A stretch of DNA of 64,000 nt. Origin: Streptomyces sp. NBC_00442. GTDB lineage: Bacteria > Actinomycetota > Actinomycetes > Streptomycetales > Streptomycetaceae. A program made the translations under genes and the position numbers. A model generated the notes under the pieces. The model saw only the letters and a list, made by a program, of their open reading frames with translations, searched no databases and was not told where the DNA came from. The stretch lies in assembly GCF_036014195.1 (NCBI RefSeq), contig NZ_CP107918.1:4960001-5024000 (forward strand), written 5' to 3'. Positions 17,776-25,978 of the stretch are shown here, piece after piece (within the stretch, counting starts at the first letter, position 1; each line of letters starts with the position of its first letter).

Positions 17776-18058
17776 GCAGATCATTCCCAACGCCTCCGTG
17801 TTGACCGGTTGGCGCAAGTCCAGCCATAGCGGCGGCGACAGCGGCCAGTGCCTCGAAGTGAACGACGCGTACGCCACTTGGCGGAAGTCCTCGTACAGCG
17901 GCGGCGAGAGCGGCGAATGCCTGGAGTTCAGCGACGCGTGCTCCGCGTGCGTGCCCGTGCGGGACAGCAAGAATCCGACCGGGCCGGCCGTCGTGTTCGG
18001 GACGGGCGCGTGGACCTCGTTCGTGGACGCGGTCAAGGGCGACGGCCTCAACGGCTGA
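17762..18058 (+). CDS. DUF397 protein with two DUF397 units
   Basis: 98 residues. Two tandem copies of the DUF397 core are visible: WRKSSHSGGDSGQCLEVND and WRKSSYSGGESGECLEFSD, then VPVRDSKNPTGPAVVFG and AWTSFVDAVKG. Most DUF397 proteins have a single unit, so this is an internal duplication. The ATG at 17762 lies inside the end of the XRE gene (14-nt overlap). Its 3' end overlaps the convergent LysR gene by 11 nt. WhiJ/DUF397 pairs are known to influence Streptomyces development; the specific role here is open. Confidence 0.9.
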   Translation: MMRSEQIIPNASVLTGWRKSSHSGGDSGQCLEVNDAYATWRKSSYSGGESGECLEFSDACSACVPVRDSKNPTGPAVVFGTGAWTSFVDAVKGDGLNG

Positions 18059-18965
18059 CGCCGCCGGCGTCGTCCTGCCACGCGTCCCGTACCGCCCGCA
18101 CCGCCGCCTTGATCGCCGGGCGGCGGGCCGCGCCGGTGCGCCACAGGGCGTAGAGGCGGCGGGTCGGGACGGGGGTGAGGGGGAGGGCCACGACGGCCTC
18201 GGGGAGCGGGCCCCGGCCCAGACGCGGTACGAGCGCGATGCCCAAACCGACTGCGACCAGGGCGAGTTGGGTGTGGTACTCGGCCGCCTGGTGGCGCAGA
18301 TCGGGCTCGTGGCCGTCGGCGCGCAGGGTGCGGACGAGCCAGTCGTGGCAGACCGAGCCGGGCGGCTGGCAGATCCAGGGTTCGTGGGCGAGGTCGGCGC
18401 GGTGGACTACGCGGCGGGACGCCAGTGGGTGGTCCGCCGGGACCAGGACGTCGCAGTGGTCGTCGCCGATGGGCGCGTGCTCGACGCCGTCGGGGGCGGG
18501 CAGTGGGGCGATGTCCCAGTCGTGGGCGACGGCCAGGTCGATGAGGCCCTTGGCGACGAGGTCGACGGAGAGGTGCGGATCGACTTCGGACAACCGCGTT
18601 TCCAGGGCGGGGTGTTCGCGGGCGAGCGTGGCGAGGGCGGCCGGGAGCAGGCCGCGTGCGGCCGTGGGGAACGCGCCCACGGTCAGCACCCCGGCGGGCC
18701 GTCCGCGCCGCTCTTCGAGCGTGGTCTCCGTACGCTCGACAATGGTCAGCAACTCCTGTGCCGCAGAGGCCAGTTGCAGTGCGTCCTCGGTGAGGGCGAT
18801 GCCTCGGCCCCGGCGTTCGAGCAGGGTCGTACGGGTCTCGCGTTCCAGCTTCGTGATCTGCTGCGAGATGGCGGACGGGGTGTAGCCGAGCGCCGCGGCA
18901 GCGGCGGCGACCGAGCCGTGGACGTGGACCGCGTGCAGCGCGCGCAGCCTGGCCAGATCGAGCAC
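18048..18965 (-). CDS. LysR-family transcriptional regulator
   Basis: 305 residues. The N-terminal winged helix-turn-helix is clear (LDLARLRALHAVHVHGSVAA, ALGYTPSAISQQITKLERET). The two-lobed substrate-binding domain follows (PAGVLTVGAFPTAARGLLPA onward). It starts with GTG at 18965. The gene is divergent from an EamA transporter with 126 bp between the starts, so it most likely controls that transporter and itself. Confidence 0.92.
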   Translation of the reverse strand: MLDLARLRALHAVHVHGSVAAAAAALGYTPSAISQQITKLERETRTTLLERRGRGIALTEDALQLASAAQELLTIVERTETTLEERRGRPAGVLTVGAFPTAARGLLPAALATLAREHPALETRLSEVDPHLSVDLVAKGLIDLAVAHDWDIAPLPAPDGVEHAPIGDDHCDVLVPADHPLASRRVVHRADLAHEPWICQPPGSVCHDWLVRTLRADGHEPDLRHQAAEYHTQLALVAVGLGIALVPRLGRGPLPEAVVALPLTPVPTRRLYALWRTGAARRPAIKAAVRAVRDAWQDDAGGVSR

Positions 18966-19014
18966 GGGGCCTCCGTCGGGTGAGTCGGGCGGGCCGAGGT
19001 GGTGGTGAAGGAGC

Positions 19015-19050
19015 GGATTAAGCGTTGCTTCATTTCATCATCAAGGAATC
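19015..19050. promoter_or_regulatory. AT-richer region between LysR and EamA genes, probable regulator site
   Basis: GGATTAAGCGTTGCTTCATT and the following TTCATCATCAAGG stand out against the GC-rich background. This is where a LysR site and the divergent promoters should lie. No clean palindrome is seen. Confidence 0.35.
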
Positions 19051-19091
19051 CGCGCTGGTGCTGAAGGGTCGGCGGCGCTGATCCTCGACGC

Positions 19092-20030
19092 ATGCGTCCC
19101 GTACACATCCTGCTCGCCGTTCTCGTCGCCGCCGTCTGGGGGGTGAACTTCGTCGTCATCGACGTAGGCCTCGGCCACTTCCCGCCGCTCCTGTTCTCCG
19201 CCCTGCGCTTCCTCGTCGCGGCGCTGCCCGCCGTGTTCTTCGTCGGCCGGCCCAAGGTCGCCCGGAAATGGATCGTGGCGGTGGGGCTCGTGCTCGGCGT
19301 GGCGAAGTTCGGGCTGCTGTTCATCGGAATGAGCCGGGGGATGCCGGCGGGGCTCTCCTCGCTCGTCCTTCAGGTGCAGGCGGTGTTCACGGCGGTCGTG
19401 GCGATGGCCGTCCTGGGTGAACGGCTGCGTGGTGTACGCCTGTTGGGGATGGGTGTGGCGCTGGCGGGGATCGTGGTGGCGGGGGTGGACGAGGGGACGA
19501 GCGGCCCGCTGCTCGGCTTCTCGCTGACCGTGGCCGCGGCGGCGTGCTGGGGCGTCGCGAACGTCCTCACCCGCAAGGCGGCCCCGCCCGACGCGCTCAA
19601 CTTCATGGTGTGGGTGTCGGTCGTCCCCGTACTCCCGCTGCTCGCGCTGTCCCTCCTCTTCGAAGGCCCGCGACGGGACGCCGAGGCGCTCGCCGGGTTC
19701 GACTGGAGCGGGGCGGGGGCGCTGGTGTACGTGGCGTGGATCAGCACGGTGTTCGGGTTCGGGGCGTGGGGCATGCTGCTGCGCCGCTACCCGGCGTCGT
19801 CCGTGGCGCCGTTCAGCCTGCTCGTGCCGGTGTTCGGGATGACCTCGGCGGCACTGTTCCTCGGCGAGGCGGTGACGCCGCTGCGGTGGTGTGCGGGGGC
19901 GCTCCTGGTGGGCGGGGTGGCGCTCACGTCGCTGTCGCGGTCGGTGGGGGCGGCCACGCGCGAAACCCCGGGGGCGGGCGAGAGGGAGCGGGAGCGCGGA
20001 GGCCCGCTGCCCGCCCGGCTCGCCCGGTGA
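19092..20030 (+). CDS. EamA-family (DMT superfamily) transporter
   Basis: 312 residues with about ten transmembrane segments in two EamA repeats: the first from HILLAVLVAAVWGVNFVVID, the second from SLTVAAAACWGVANVLTR. It probably exports amino acids or related metabolites. The RSVGAATRETP tail is cytoplasmic. The ATG at 19092 has no strong ribosome site. It is divergent from the LysR gene. A perfect hairpin includes the stop codon. Confidence 0.9.
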   Translation: MRPVHILLAVLVAAVWGVNFVVIDVGLGHFPPLLFSALRFLVAALPAVFFVGRPKVARKWIVAVGLVLGVAKFGLLFIGMSRGMPAGLSSLVLQVQAVFTAVVAMAVLGERLRGVRLLGMGVALAGIVVAGVDEGTSGPLLGFSLTVAAAACWGVANVLTRKAAPPDALNFMVWVSVVPVLPLLALSLLFEGPRRDAEALAGFDWSGAGALVYVAWISTVFGFGAWGMLLRRYPASSVAPFSLLVPVFGMTSAALFLGEAVTPLRWCAGALLVGGVALTSLSRSVGAATRETPGAGERERERGGPLPARLAR

Positions 20031-20051
20031 GACGAGCCCCGTCTCACCGGG
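20023..20051 (+). terminator. Perfect 11-bp hairpin overlapping the EamA stop codon
   Basis: CCCGGTGAGAC (20023-20033), a 7-nt loop, then GTCTCACCGGG (20041-20051). The TGA stop is inside the left arm, so termination is placed at the very end of the gene. Confidence 0.75.
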
Positions 20052-20229
20052 CTGGGCGAGGGCGAGGCGGCGGTCCGGGTCGGCCGGCCCGACGACCCCG
20101 GTCGGCGCGGGTGGGCCGGACGGGGGACGGCGAATCCTTTCGGCAGGGCTCCCAGGGATGGCGCCACGGCTGTCCAGGTAGGAAGCGCGAGACCTACCCC
20201 TTCGCCTCGCTCCTCCCGAAAGGGTCTCC

Positions 20230-20583
20230 ATGCGTCTTCGCCATGCTCTCGTCTCCTTCTGCGGTGCCCTGGCGCTGACCGCCACGCTGGGCGCGCCCGC
20301 CCACGCGGCGGTCGGCGACTTCACCTACACGTACGTCGGCCTGGACGGCAGGCCGCACGAAGGGGGCATGTCCAACCCGGAGGACATCGTCTGCATCACC
20401 ATCCAGGAAGCGGCCGACCCGGATGTCTCCGAGCCGGCGTTCGCCCCCCACAACAGGACGAACATGTCCGCCATGGTGTTCACCGAGCCCGACTGCACCG
20501 GTGACTCCTGGACGCTGAAGCCCCACGGCAAGCCCGCCACCGACCGCCTGAAGCTGCGCTCGGTGGCCTTCTTCACCAAGTAG
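20230..20583 (+). CDS. Small secreted protein
   Basis: 117 residues. Signal peptide MRLRHALVSFCGALALTATL continues to a clear AHA-A site, leaving a mature domain of about 90 residues. The mature part has two cysteines (DIVCITI and PDCTGDSW), probably one disulfide. The segment VFTEPDCTGDSWTL has the look of a beta/gamma-crystallin-like strand, but this is not firm. The ATG at 20230 follows GAAAGGGT. It is convergent with the isomerase gene 30 bp away. No function is known. Confidence 0.75.
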   Translation: MRLRHALVSFCGALALTATLGAPAHAAVGDFTYTYVGLDGRPHEGGMSNPEDIVCITIQEAADPDVSEPAFAPHNRTNMSAMVFTEPDCTGDSWTLKPHGKPATDRLKLRSVAFFTK

Positions 20584-20613
20584 GGCCACGCCTCCTCGCG
20601 GGCGGCGGCGCGC

Positions 20614-21384
20614 TCAACTCGTCCGTCCGGTGCGGCGGGTCAGGTACTCCTGGCCCGCCTGGAGGAGGCCGGGGAGCGGGGCGGCCTCCGGGTACCAGCG
20701 CTGCTCGTACTCCCAGCACACCCAGCCGTCCTGCGGGAGCAGGCTCAGGCAGGCGGCGAGGGGGAGCACACCGGTGCCGAGGGGGAGCGGGGTGGTGTCC
20801 TCGGCCGATGCGATGTCCTTCACCTGCGTGTAGCCGAGGTGGGGGGAGAGGTGGGCGAAGGACTCCGCCGGGCTCTCGCCGCCGAGCCAGGTGTGCATGA
20901 CGTCCCAGAGCGCGCCCACGCCGGTGTCGCCCACGCGGTCCAGGACGGCGGCGGCGGCTCTGCCCGTGCGGTGCGAGTCGTGGGTTTCCAGGAGGATGCG
21001 TACGTTGCTCTCGCGGGCCAACTCCGCCGCGTCGGCCAGCTGTTGTACGGCCCTTTCGGTGGCGGCGGGGGTGTTGTCGCCGCCGGGGAAGACACGGACG
21101 TAGGCGGCGCCCAGGTCGTGGGCCAGCCGTACGAGTTCGGGGAGCTCGTGGGGGGTCAGGGGCTGGGCGACTCTGGCGTATCCGGCCACGGCGAGGATCC
21201 GGATGCCGTGGTCCTTGAACTGCCGTGCCGTGGCTGCCCTTTCGTCGGCGCCGATGCCGGGGTGTACGGGTTCCTCGGGGTGGGCCCTGAGCTCGACCCC
21301 GTGGTATCCGGTGGTGGCGGCCAGCCGTGCCACGGTCGGCATGGGGATGCCGGGGAGGCCGAGGGTGGAGAGGGCGAGCTTCAT
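20614..21384 (-). CDS. Sugar phosphate isomerase/epimerase-type TIM barrel
   Basis: 256 residues of the xylose-isomerase-like TIM-barrel family: MKLALSTLGLPGIPMPTVAR at the start, GYHGVELRAHP, then VRILLETHDSHRTG, ALWDVMHTW and LGYTQVKDI carrying the metal-ligand pattern E...D...H. The ATG at 21384 follows GAAAGGA. It is the last gene of a LacI-controlled sugar operon and is separated from the preceding isomerase gene by 155 bp filled with repeat sequence (21409-21511). It may have its own promoter or be attenuated. Substrate unknown. Confidence 0.85.
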   Translation of the reverse strand: MKLALSTLGLPGIPMPTVARLAATTGYHGVELRAHPEEPVHPGIGADERAATARQFKDHGIRILAVAGYARVAQPLTPHELPELVRLAHDLGAAYVRVFPGGDNTPAATERAVQQLADAAELARESNVRILLETHDSHRTGRAAAAVLDRVGDTGVGALWDVMHTWLGGESPAESFAHLSPHLGYTQVKDIASAEDTTPLPLGTGVLPLAACLSLLPQDGWVCWEYEQRWYPEAAPLPGLLQAGQEYLTRRTGRTS

Positions 21385-21408
21385 GGGGTTCCTTTCGACG
21401 GGGGTTTC

Positions 21409-21511
21409 CTTCCCCACCCCGCCCCTTTCCGCTGCGACACCCTGCGGCTCCGCCGCGGTGGGCGCGACGCTCGGCTCCGGGTGCCCTACAGGGGCGCGGG
21501 GAACTGCGCGG
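21409..21511. repeat. Repeat fragments inside the sugar operon
   Basis: 21409-21453 repeats the left end of the element in the PucR gene (CTTCCCCACCCCGCCCC, then GCTGCGACACCCTGCGGCT). 21491-21511 is the dispersed GGGGCGCGGGGAACTGCGCG unit. Both lie in the gap between two isomerase genes of one operon, where they may reduce read-through. Confidence 0.7.
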
Positions 21512-21539
21512 ACTGGGTGACGGGGACGGGGTGGTACGG

Positions 21540-22379
21540 CTACCGCAGCTCGCTGAAGCGATGGGCCGTTTCCGTGAGGAGGGCCGCCCCGTCCGTCGCC
21601 CACAACGCCTCGTTGAAGAGCTCGACCTCCACCGGCCCGCCGTACCCCACCGAGTCGAGCAGCGCACACCACCCCGCCAAGTCGACGCAGCCAGAGCCCA
21701 GTTGACCGCGCCCGAGCAGCACGCCCGCGGGAAGCGGCGTCACCCAGTCCGCCAGCTGGAACGCGTGGATCCGGCCGGAGGCGCCCGCGCGGGCCACCGC
21801 GGCCGGCGCCGCGTCGTCCCACCACACGTGGTACGTGTCGACCACCACCCCCACCTGCTCCGCAGGGAACCGCTCCGCGATCCCCAGCGCCTGGCCGAGC
21901 GTGGACACCACGCAGCGGTCCGATGCGAACATCGGATGCAGGGGCTCGATCGCGAGGCGCACCCCGCGCGAAGCGGCGTACGGCGCGAGCGACGCCAGCG
22001 CGTCGGCGACCCGCTCCCGCGCGCCGGCGAGGTCCTTGGAGCCGGGCGGAAGGCCGCCCGAGACGAGCACCAGCGTGTCCGTGCCCAGCGTCGCCGCCTC
22101 GTCGATGGCCGCACGGTTGTCCGCGAGCGCCGCCGCCCGTTCGGCGGGGTCGATCGCCGTGAGGAACCCGCCGCGGCACAGCGAGCTCACGTCAAGTCCC
22201 GCGCCGCGGACCAGCTTTGCCGACGCCTCCAGGCCGTACGCCGCCACCGGCTCGCGCCACAGCCCGACCCCGCGCACCCCGAGCCGTACGCACGCCTCCA
22301 CCAGCTCCGGCAGGGCGAGCTGCTTCACCGTCATCTGGTTGATGCTGAAGCGGGAAGGAACGATCGCCGGACTGCTCAC
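21540..22379 (-). CDS. Sugar phosphate isomerase/epimerase-type TIM barrel
   Basis: 279 residues, a second member of the xylose-isomerase-like family in the same operon but clearly different: FSINQMTVKQLALPELVEAC, RGVGLWREPVAAYGL, LAIEPLHPMFASDRC, GVVVDTYHVWWD and GRIHAFQLADW. The E, D and H metal ligands are visible in the last three. It starts with GTG at 22379, overlapping the DUF993 stop codon by 4 nt (GTGA), so translation is coupled. In such operons these proteins act as epimerases, isomerases or lyases on the product of the adjacent dehydrogenase. Confidence 0.85.
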   Translation of the reverse strand: MSSPAIVPSRFSINQMTVKQLALPELVEACVRLGVRGVGLWREPVAAYGLEASAKLVRGAGLDVSSLCRGGFLTAIDPAERAAALADNRAAIDEAATLGTDTLVLVSGGLPPGSKDLAGARERVADALASLAPYAASRGVRLAIEPLHPMFASDRCVVSTLGQALGIAERFPAEQVGVVVDTYHVWWDDAAPAAVARAGASGRIHAFQLADWVTPLPAGVLLGRGQLGSGCVDLAGWCALLDSVGYGGPVEVELFNEALWATDGAALLTETAHRFSELR

Positions 22380-23527
22380 TGGGCTACTCCGTACACGGTC
22401 AGGAGGGATTTCATGCGGGACGCGGCCAGCGACGGGTCCGGGAACAGGCCCAGCCCGTCGGCCAGTTCGTAGGCCCGCGCGAAGTGCCGCAGCGAGCGCG
22501 CCGACTGGAGACCGCCGACCATCGTGAAGTGCGACTGGTGGCCCGCGAGCCACGCCAGGAACACCACGCCCGTCTTGTAGAAGCGGGTCGGGGGCTCGAA
22601 GAGGTGGCGGGAAAGGGGGACCGTCGGGTCGAGGGTGGCGTGGAAGGCTCCGGTGTCGCCCTTGTCGAGCAGGCGCACCGCCTGTGCGGCGAGGGGGCCC
22701 AGCGGGTCGAAGATCCCCAACAGGGCGTGGCTGAAGCCCTGTTCGTCGCCCGCGATGAGCTCGGGATAGTTGAAGTCGTCGCCGGTGTAGCACCGTACGC
22801 CGTCGGGGAGGCGGCGGCGCAGCTCCACCTCGCGGCGGGCGTCCAGGAGGGACACCTTGATGCCGTCGACCTTGTCGGGGTGGGCGGCGATGACATCGAG
22901 GAAGGTGTCCGTCGCCGCGTCCAGGTCGGCCGAGCCCCAGTAGCCGTCGAGCGCCGGATCGAACATCGGGCCGAGCCAGTGCAGGATGACCGGGCCGGAC
23001 GCCTGGCGCAGCAGGTGCTCGTAGACCGAGAGGTAGTCCTCGGCGCTTCGGGCCGCCGCCGCGAGGGCGCGCGACGCCATCACAATGGGCTGCGCACCGG
23101 CCTCTTCGACCAGCGCGAGCTGTTCCTCGTACGCCGCCCGCACCTCGGCGAGCGCGCCGGATCCGAGCTGGTCCGTGCCGACACCGCAGGCGATCCGTCC
23201 GCCGACTGCCTTCGCCTCGGCGGCACTTCGGCGGATGAGTTCCGCCGCCACCGGCCAGTCGAGGCCCATGCCGCGCTGCGCCGTGTCCATCGCCTCCGCG
23301 ACGCCGAGCCCGTGCGACCACAGGTGGCGGCGGAAGGCGAGCGTGGCGTCCCAGTCGACGGCGGCGGGCGCGTCGGGCGCGACGTCGGCGTACGGGTCCG
23401 CGACGACGTGCGCGGCGGAGAAGACCGAACGGGAGGCGGGCGGCGGGCCCGGCGGCAGCGCGAGCGGGGCCGCGCGGGGCTCGTAGCGGTTCGTCGTGCC
23501 GTCGGGGCCCGGCAGCAGGAGGCTCAC
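22376..23527 (-). CDS. DUF993 (dihydrodipicolinate-synthase-like) protein
   Basis: 383 residues, predicted (beta/alpha)8 aldolase-like enzyme of the DUF993 family. Seen: SRSVFSAAHVVADPYADVAP, HLWSHGLGVAEAMDTAQRGM, IACGVGTDQLG, PVILHWLGPMFDPALDGYWG and DKVDGIKVSLLDARREVEL. KVS is at the position where class I aldolases of the DapA superfamily carry their Schiff-base lysine; that mapping is inference. GTG start at 23527 overlaps the dehydrogenase stop codon by 4 nt. It probably cleaves or dehydrates a keto-sugar produced by the neighbour. No reaction has been demonstrated as far as I know. Confidence 0.8.
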   Translation of the reverse strand: MSLLLPGPDGTTNRYEPRAAPLALPPGPPPASRSVFSAAHVVADPYADVAPDAPAAVDWDATLAFRRHLWSHGLGVAEAMDTAQRGMGLDWPVAAELIRRSAAEAKAVGGRIACGVGTDQLGSGALAEVRAAYEEQLALVEEAGAQPIVMASRALAAAARSAEDYLSVYEHLLRQASGPVILHWLGPMFDPALDGYWGSADLDAATDTFLDVIAAHPDKVDGIKVSLLDARREVELRRRLPDGVRCYTGDDFNYPELIAGDEQGFSHALLGIFDPLGPLAAQAVRLLDKGDTGAFHATLDPTVPLSRHLFEPPTRFYKTGVVFLAWLAGHQSHFTMVGGLQSARSLRHFARAYELADGLGLFPDPSLAASRMKSLLTVYGVAQ

Positions 23528-24684
23528 AGCGCGATCTCCGGAACGTCGAGACGGCGGCCCTCGGCGCAGGAGCGCAGGCCCAGTTCGGCGAGCTGCACGC
23601 CGCGCGCACCCGCGAACAGATCCCAGTGGTAGGGCTCGTCCAGCGCCACGTGCCGCAGGAACAGCTCCCACTGCGCCTTGAACCCGTTGTCGAACGTGTC
23701 GTTGTCCGGGACCTCCTGCCACTGAGCGCGGAACGGCTCCGTGGCGGGAAGGTCGGGGTTCCACACCGGCTTCGGCGTCGAACCACGGTGCTGCACACGG
23801 CAGTTGCGCAGGCCCGCGACCGCCGAGCCCTCGGTTCCGTCCACCTGGAACTCGACGAGTTCGTCGCGGTTGACGCGCACCGCCCACGAGGAGTTGATCT
23901 GGGCGACCGCGCCGCCCTCCAGCCGGAAGATGCCGTACGCGGCGTCGTCGGCCGTCGCCGTGTACGGCTTGCCGTGCTCGTCCCAGCGCTGCGGGATGTG
24001 GGTGGCGGTCTGCGCGGTCACCGACGTGACCCGGCCGAACAGCTCGTGCAGGACGTACTCCCAGTGCGGGAACATGTCCACGACGATGCCGCCGCCGTCC
24101 TCGCGCCGGTAGTTCCAGGACGGGCGCTGCGCGCTCTGCCAGTCGCCCTCGAAGACCCAGTAACCGAACTCGCCGCGCACGGACAGGATCCGGCCGAAGA
24201 ACCCGCCATCGATCAGACGCCTCAGCTTCAGCAGGCCCGGCAGGAACAGCTTGTCCTGGACGACGCCGTGCTTCACGCCGGCCGCGCGGGCGAGCCGGGC
24301 CAGGTCGAGCGCGCCGGCCAGTCCGGTCGCGGTCGGCTTCTCGGTGTAGACGTGCTTGCCCGCCGCTATGGCCTTGCCGAGCGCCTCCTCGCGGGCGGAC
24401 GTCACCTGGGCGTCGAAATAGATGTCGACGCTCGGATCGGCGAGCACCGCGTCCAGATCGGTCGACCACTCGGTGAGGCCGTGCCGTTCGGCCATCGCCT
24501 TCAGCGCGTGGTCGCGCCGGCCGATCAGGACCGGCTCGGGCCACAGCGTGGTCCCGTCGCCCAGATCGAGGCCGCCCTGCTCGCGGAGGGCGAGGAGGGA
24601 GCGTACGAGGTGCTGGCGGTAACCCATGCGTCCGGTGACGCCGTTCATGGCGATCCGCACGGTCCTGCGTGACGACGCCGTCAT
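23524..24684 (-). CDS. Gfo/Idh/MocA-family oxidoreductase
   Basis: 386 residues, NAD(P)-dependent sugar dehydrogenase. The N-terminal Rossmann domain is slightly unusual (VRIAMNGVTGRMGYRQHLVR). The family lysine motif is present in YTEKPTATGLAGALDLARLA, and the C-terminal domain has GGGIVVDMFPHWEYVLHELF. It is the first gene of the operon; its ATG is at 24684. A LacI-type operator lies 63-78 bp upstream, and the regulator gene is divergent. It likely oxidises the substrate sugar first, before the aldolase-like and isomerase proteins act. Confidence 0.9.
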   Translation of the reverse strand: MTASSRRTVRIAMNGVTGRMGYRQHLVRSLLALREQGGLDLGDGTTLWPEPVLIGRRDHALKAMAERHGLTEWSTDLDAVLADPSVDIYFDAQVTSAREEALGKAIAAGKHVYTEKPTATGLAGALDLARLARAAGVKHGVVQDKLFLPGLLKLRRLIDGGFFGRILSVRGEFGYWVFEGDWQSAQRPSWNYRREDGGGIVVDMFPHWEYVLHELFGRVTSVTAQTATHIPQRWDEHGKPYTATADDAAYGIFRLEGGAVAQINSSWAVRVNRDELVEFQVDGTEGSAVAGLRNCRVQHRGSTPKPVWNPDLPATEPFRAQWQEVPDNDTFDNGFKAQWELFLRHVALDEPYHWDLFAGARGVQLAELGLRSCAEGRRLDVPEIAL

Positions 24685-24746
24685 GTGATCCCTCCGAAGC
24701 TGTGGGATGGGGGCTGTGAGGTGTGTGGGTGTGGGCGGTTCGGCGA

Positions 24747-24762
24747 TAGTAAGCGCTTTCTA
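24747..24762. promoter_or_regulatory. LacI-type operator
   Basis: TAGTAAGCGCTTTCTA is a 16-bp palindrome with one mismatched pair around the CG centre typical of LacI/GalR operators. It lies between the divergent dehydrogenase and LacI genes and is the obvious target of the adjacent regulator. Confidence 0.75.
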
Positions 24763-24830
24763 CAGGGCAGGACGCTAGCCTGCGCACAGCGCCTCGGACA
24801 AGAGGCCGAAAGCTTGAACGGCCGGGCGGT

Positions 24831-24910
24831 GGTTCGACCATGGCCCGGACACGGTTCCGGGGCGCGGTGGCACGGTGCGACCTGGCCGGCCGCGGTTCGA
24901 CCACGGCCCG
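24831..24910. repeat. 17-bp direct repeat upstream of the lacI-type gene
   Basis: GGTTCGACCATGGCCCG (24831-24847) and GGTTCGACCACGGCCCG (24894-24910) differ at one base and start 63 bp apart. The second copy ends just before the ribosome site of the regulator gene. It could be a second operator pair or the scar of a small duplication. Confidence 0.7.
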
Positions 24911-24928
24911 ATCGGTGCGGAGGCAGAG

Positions 24929-25972
24929 ATGACAGCGACCCTGGCGGACGTGGCGGCTCGGGCCCAGGTGTCCCCGGCGACCGTGTCGCGCGTGCTCAAC
25001 GGCAACTATCCGGTGGCCGCGGCCACGCGGGAGCGGGTGCTGCGCGCGGTCGACGACCTCGACTACGTCCTGAACGGGCCCGCGAGTTCGCTCGCCGCGG
25101 CCACGTCCGATCTGGTCGGCATCCTCGTCAACGACATCGCCGACCCGTTCTTCGGCATCATCGCCGGTGCGGCCCAGGCGGCCATCGGCGAGGAGCGCGG
25201 GGCGCGCGAGAAGCTCTCCGTCATCTGCAACACCGGGGGCTCGCCGGAACGCGAACTGACCTATCTGACGCTGCTCCAGCGCCAGCGCGCGGCCGCCGTC
25301 ATCGTGACGGGCGGTGCCCTTGAGGACCCCGAGCACGCGGCGGCGGTCGCCGCGAAGCTGGCGCGGCTGGCCGACGCGGGGACCCGGATCGTGCTGTGCG
25401 GGCGGCCGCCGCTGCCCGGCGACAGCGTCACCGCGACGCTCGCGTTCGACAACCGGGGCGGCAGCAGGCGCCTGGCGGAACACCTCATCGGGCTCGGCCA
25501 CCGCAGGATCGGTTACGTGGCCGGGCCCACCGAGCGCACGACGACCCGGCACCGCCTGGAGGGCCACCGGGCCGCCCTCGCGGAGGCCGGACTCCGTCTC
25601 GACCACCTGGTGGTGCACGGGTCCTACGACCGGCGTTCCGGGTACGATGCGACGCTCGAACTGCTGCGCAGGGATGGCGAGTTGACGGCTGTGGTGGCCG
25701 CGAACGACACGGTGGCGCTGGGGGCGTGCGCGGCGCTGCGGGACCGGGGGGTTTCCGTGCCGGGGGAGGTGTCGGTGGCGGGGTTCGGGGATCTGCCGTT
25801 CAGTGCGGATGCGGTGCCGGGGCTGACGACGGTGCGGTTGCCGTTGGCTGAGGCGGGGGCTCGGGCGGGCCGTCTTGCCCTTGCTCTCGATCCGGCTCCG
25901 CCGGGGGGGATCGCGACGGTGCAGGGTGAGCTGATGGTGCGCGCCTCGACGGCCGCGCCGCGCCGCCCGTAG
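24929..25972 (+). CDS. LacI-family transcriptional regulator
   Basis: 347 residues. N-terminal helix-turn-helix TLADVAARAQVSPATVSRVL with the hinge NGPASSLAAATSDLVGILVN, then the periplasmic-binding-like sensor domain (DIADPFFGIIAGAAQAAIGE, LIGLGHRRIGYVAGP, VVAANDTVALGACAALRDRG). The ATG at 24929 follows GGAGG. Divergent from the sugar operon whose promoter carries a LacI-type operator, so it is probably the local repressor, released by the substrate sugar or its product. Its stop codon is followed almost at once by the 56-bp tandem repeats. Confidence 0.93.
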   Translation: MTATLADVAARAQVSPATVSRVLNGNYPVAAATRERVLRAVDDLDYVLNGPASSLAAATSDLVGILVNDIADPFFGIIAGAAQAAIGEERGAREKLSVICNTGGSPERELTYLTLLQRQRAAAVIVTGGALEDPEHAAAVAAKLARLADAGTRIVLCGRPPLPGDSVTATLAFDNRGGSRRLAEHLIGLGHRRIGYVAGPTERTTTRHRLEGHRAALAEAGLRLDHLVVHGSYDRRSGYDATLELLRRDGELTAVVAANDTVALGACAALRDRGVSVPGEVSVAGFGDLPFSADAVPGLTTVRLPLAEAGARAGRLALALDPAPPGGIATVQGELMVRASTAAPRRP

Positions 25973-25978
25973 CCCCTT

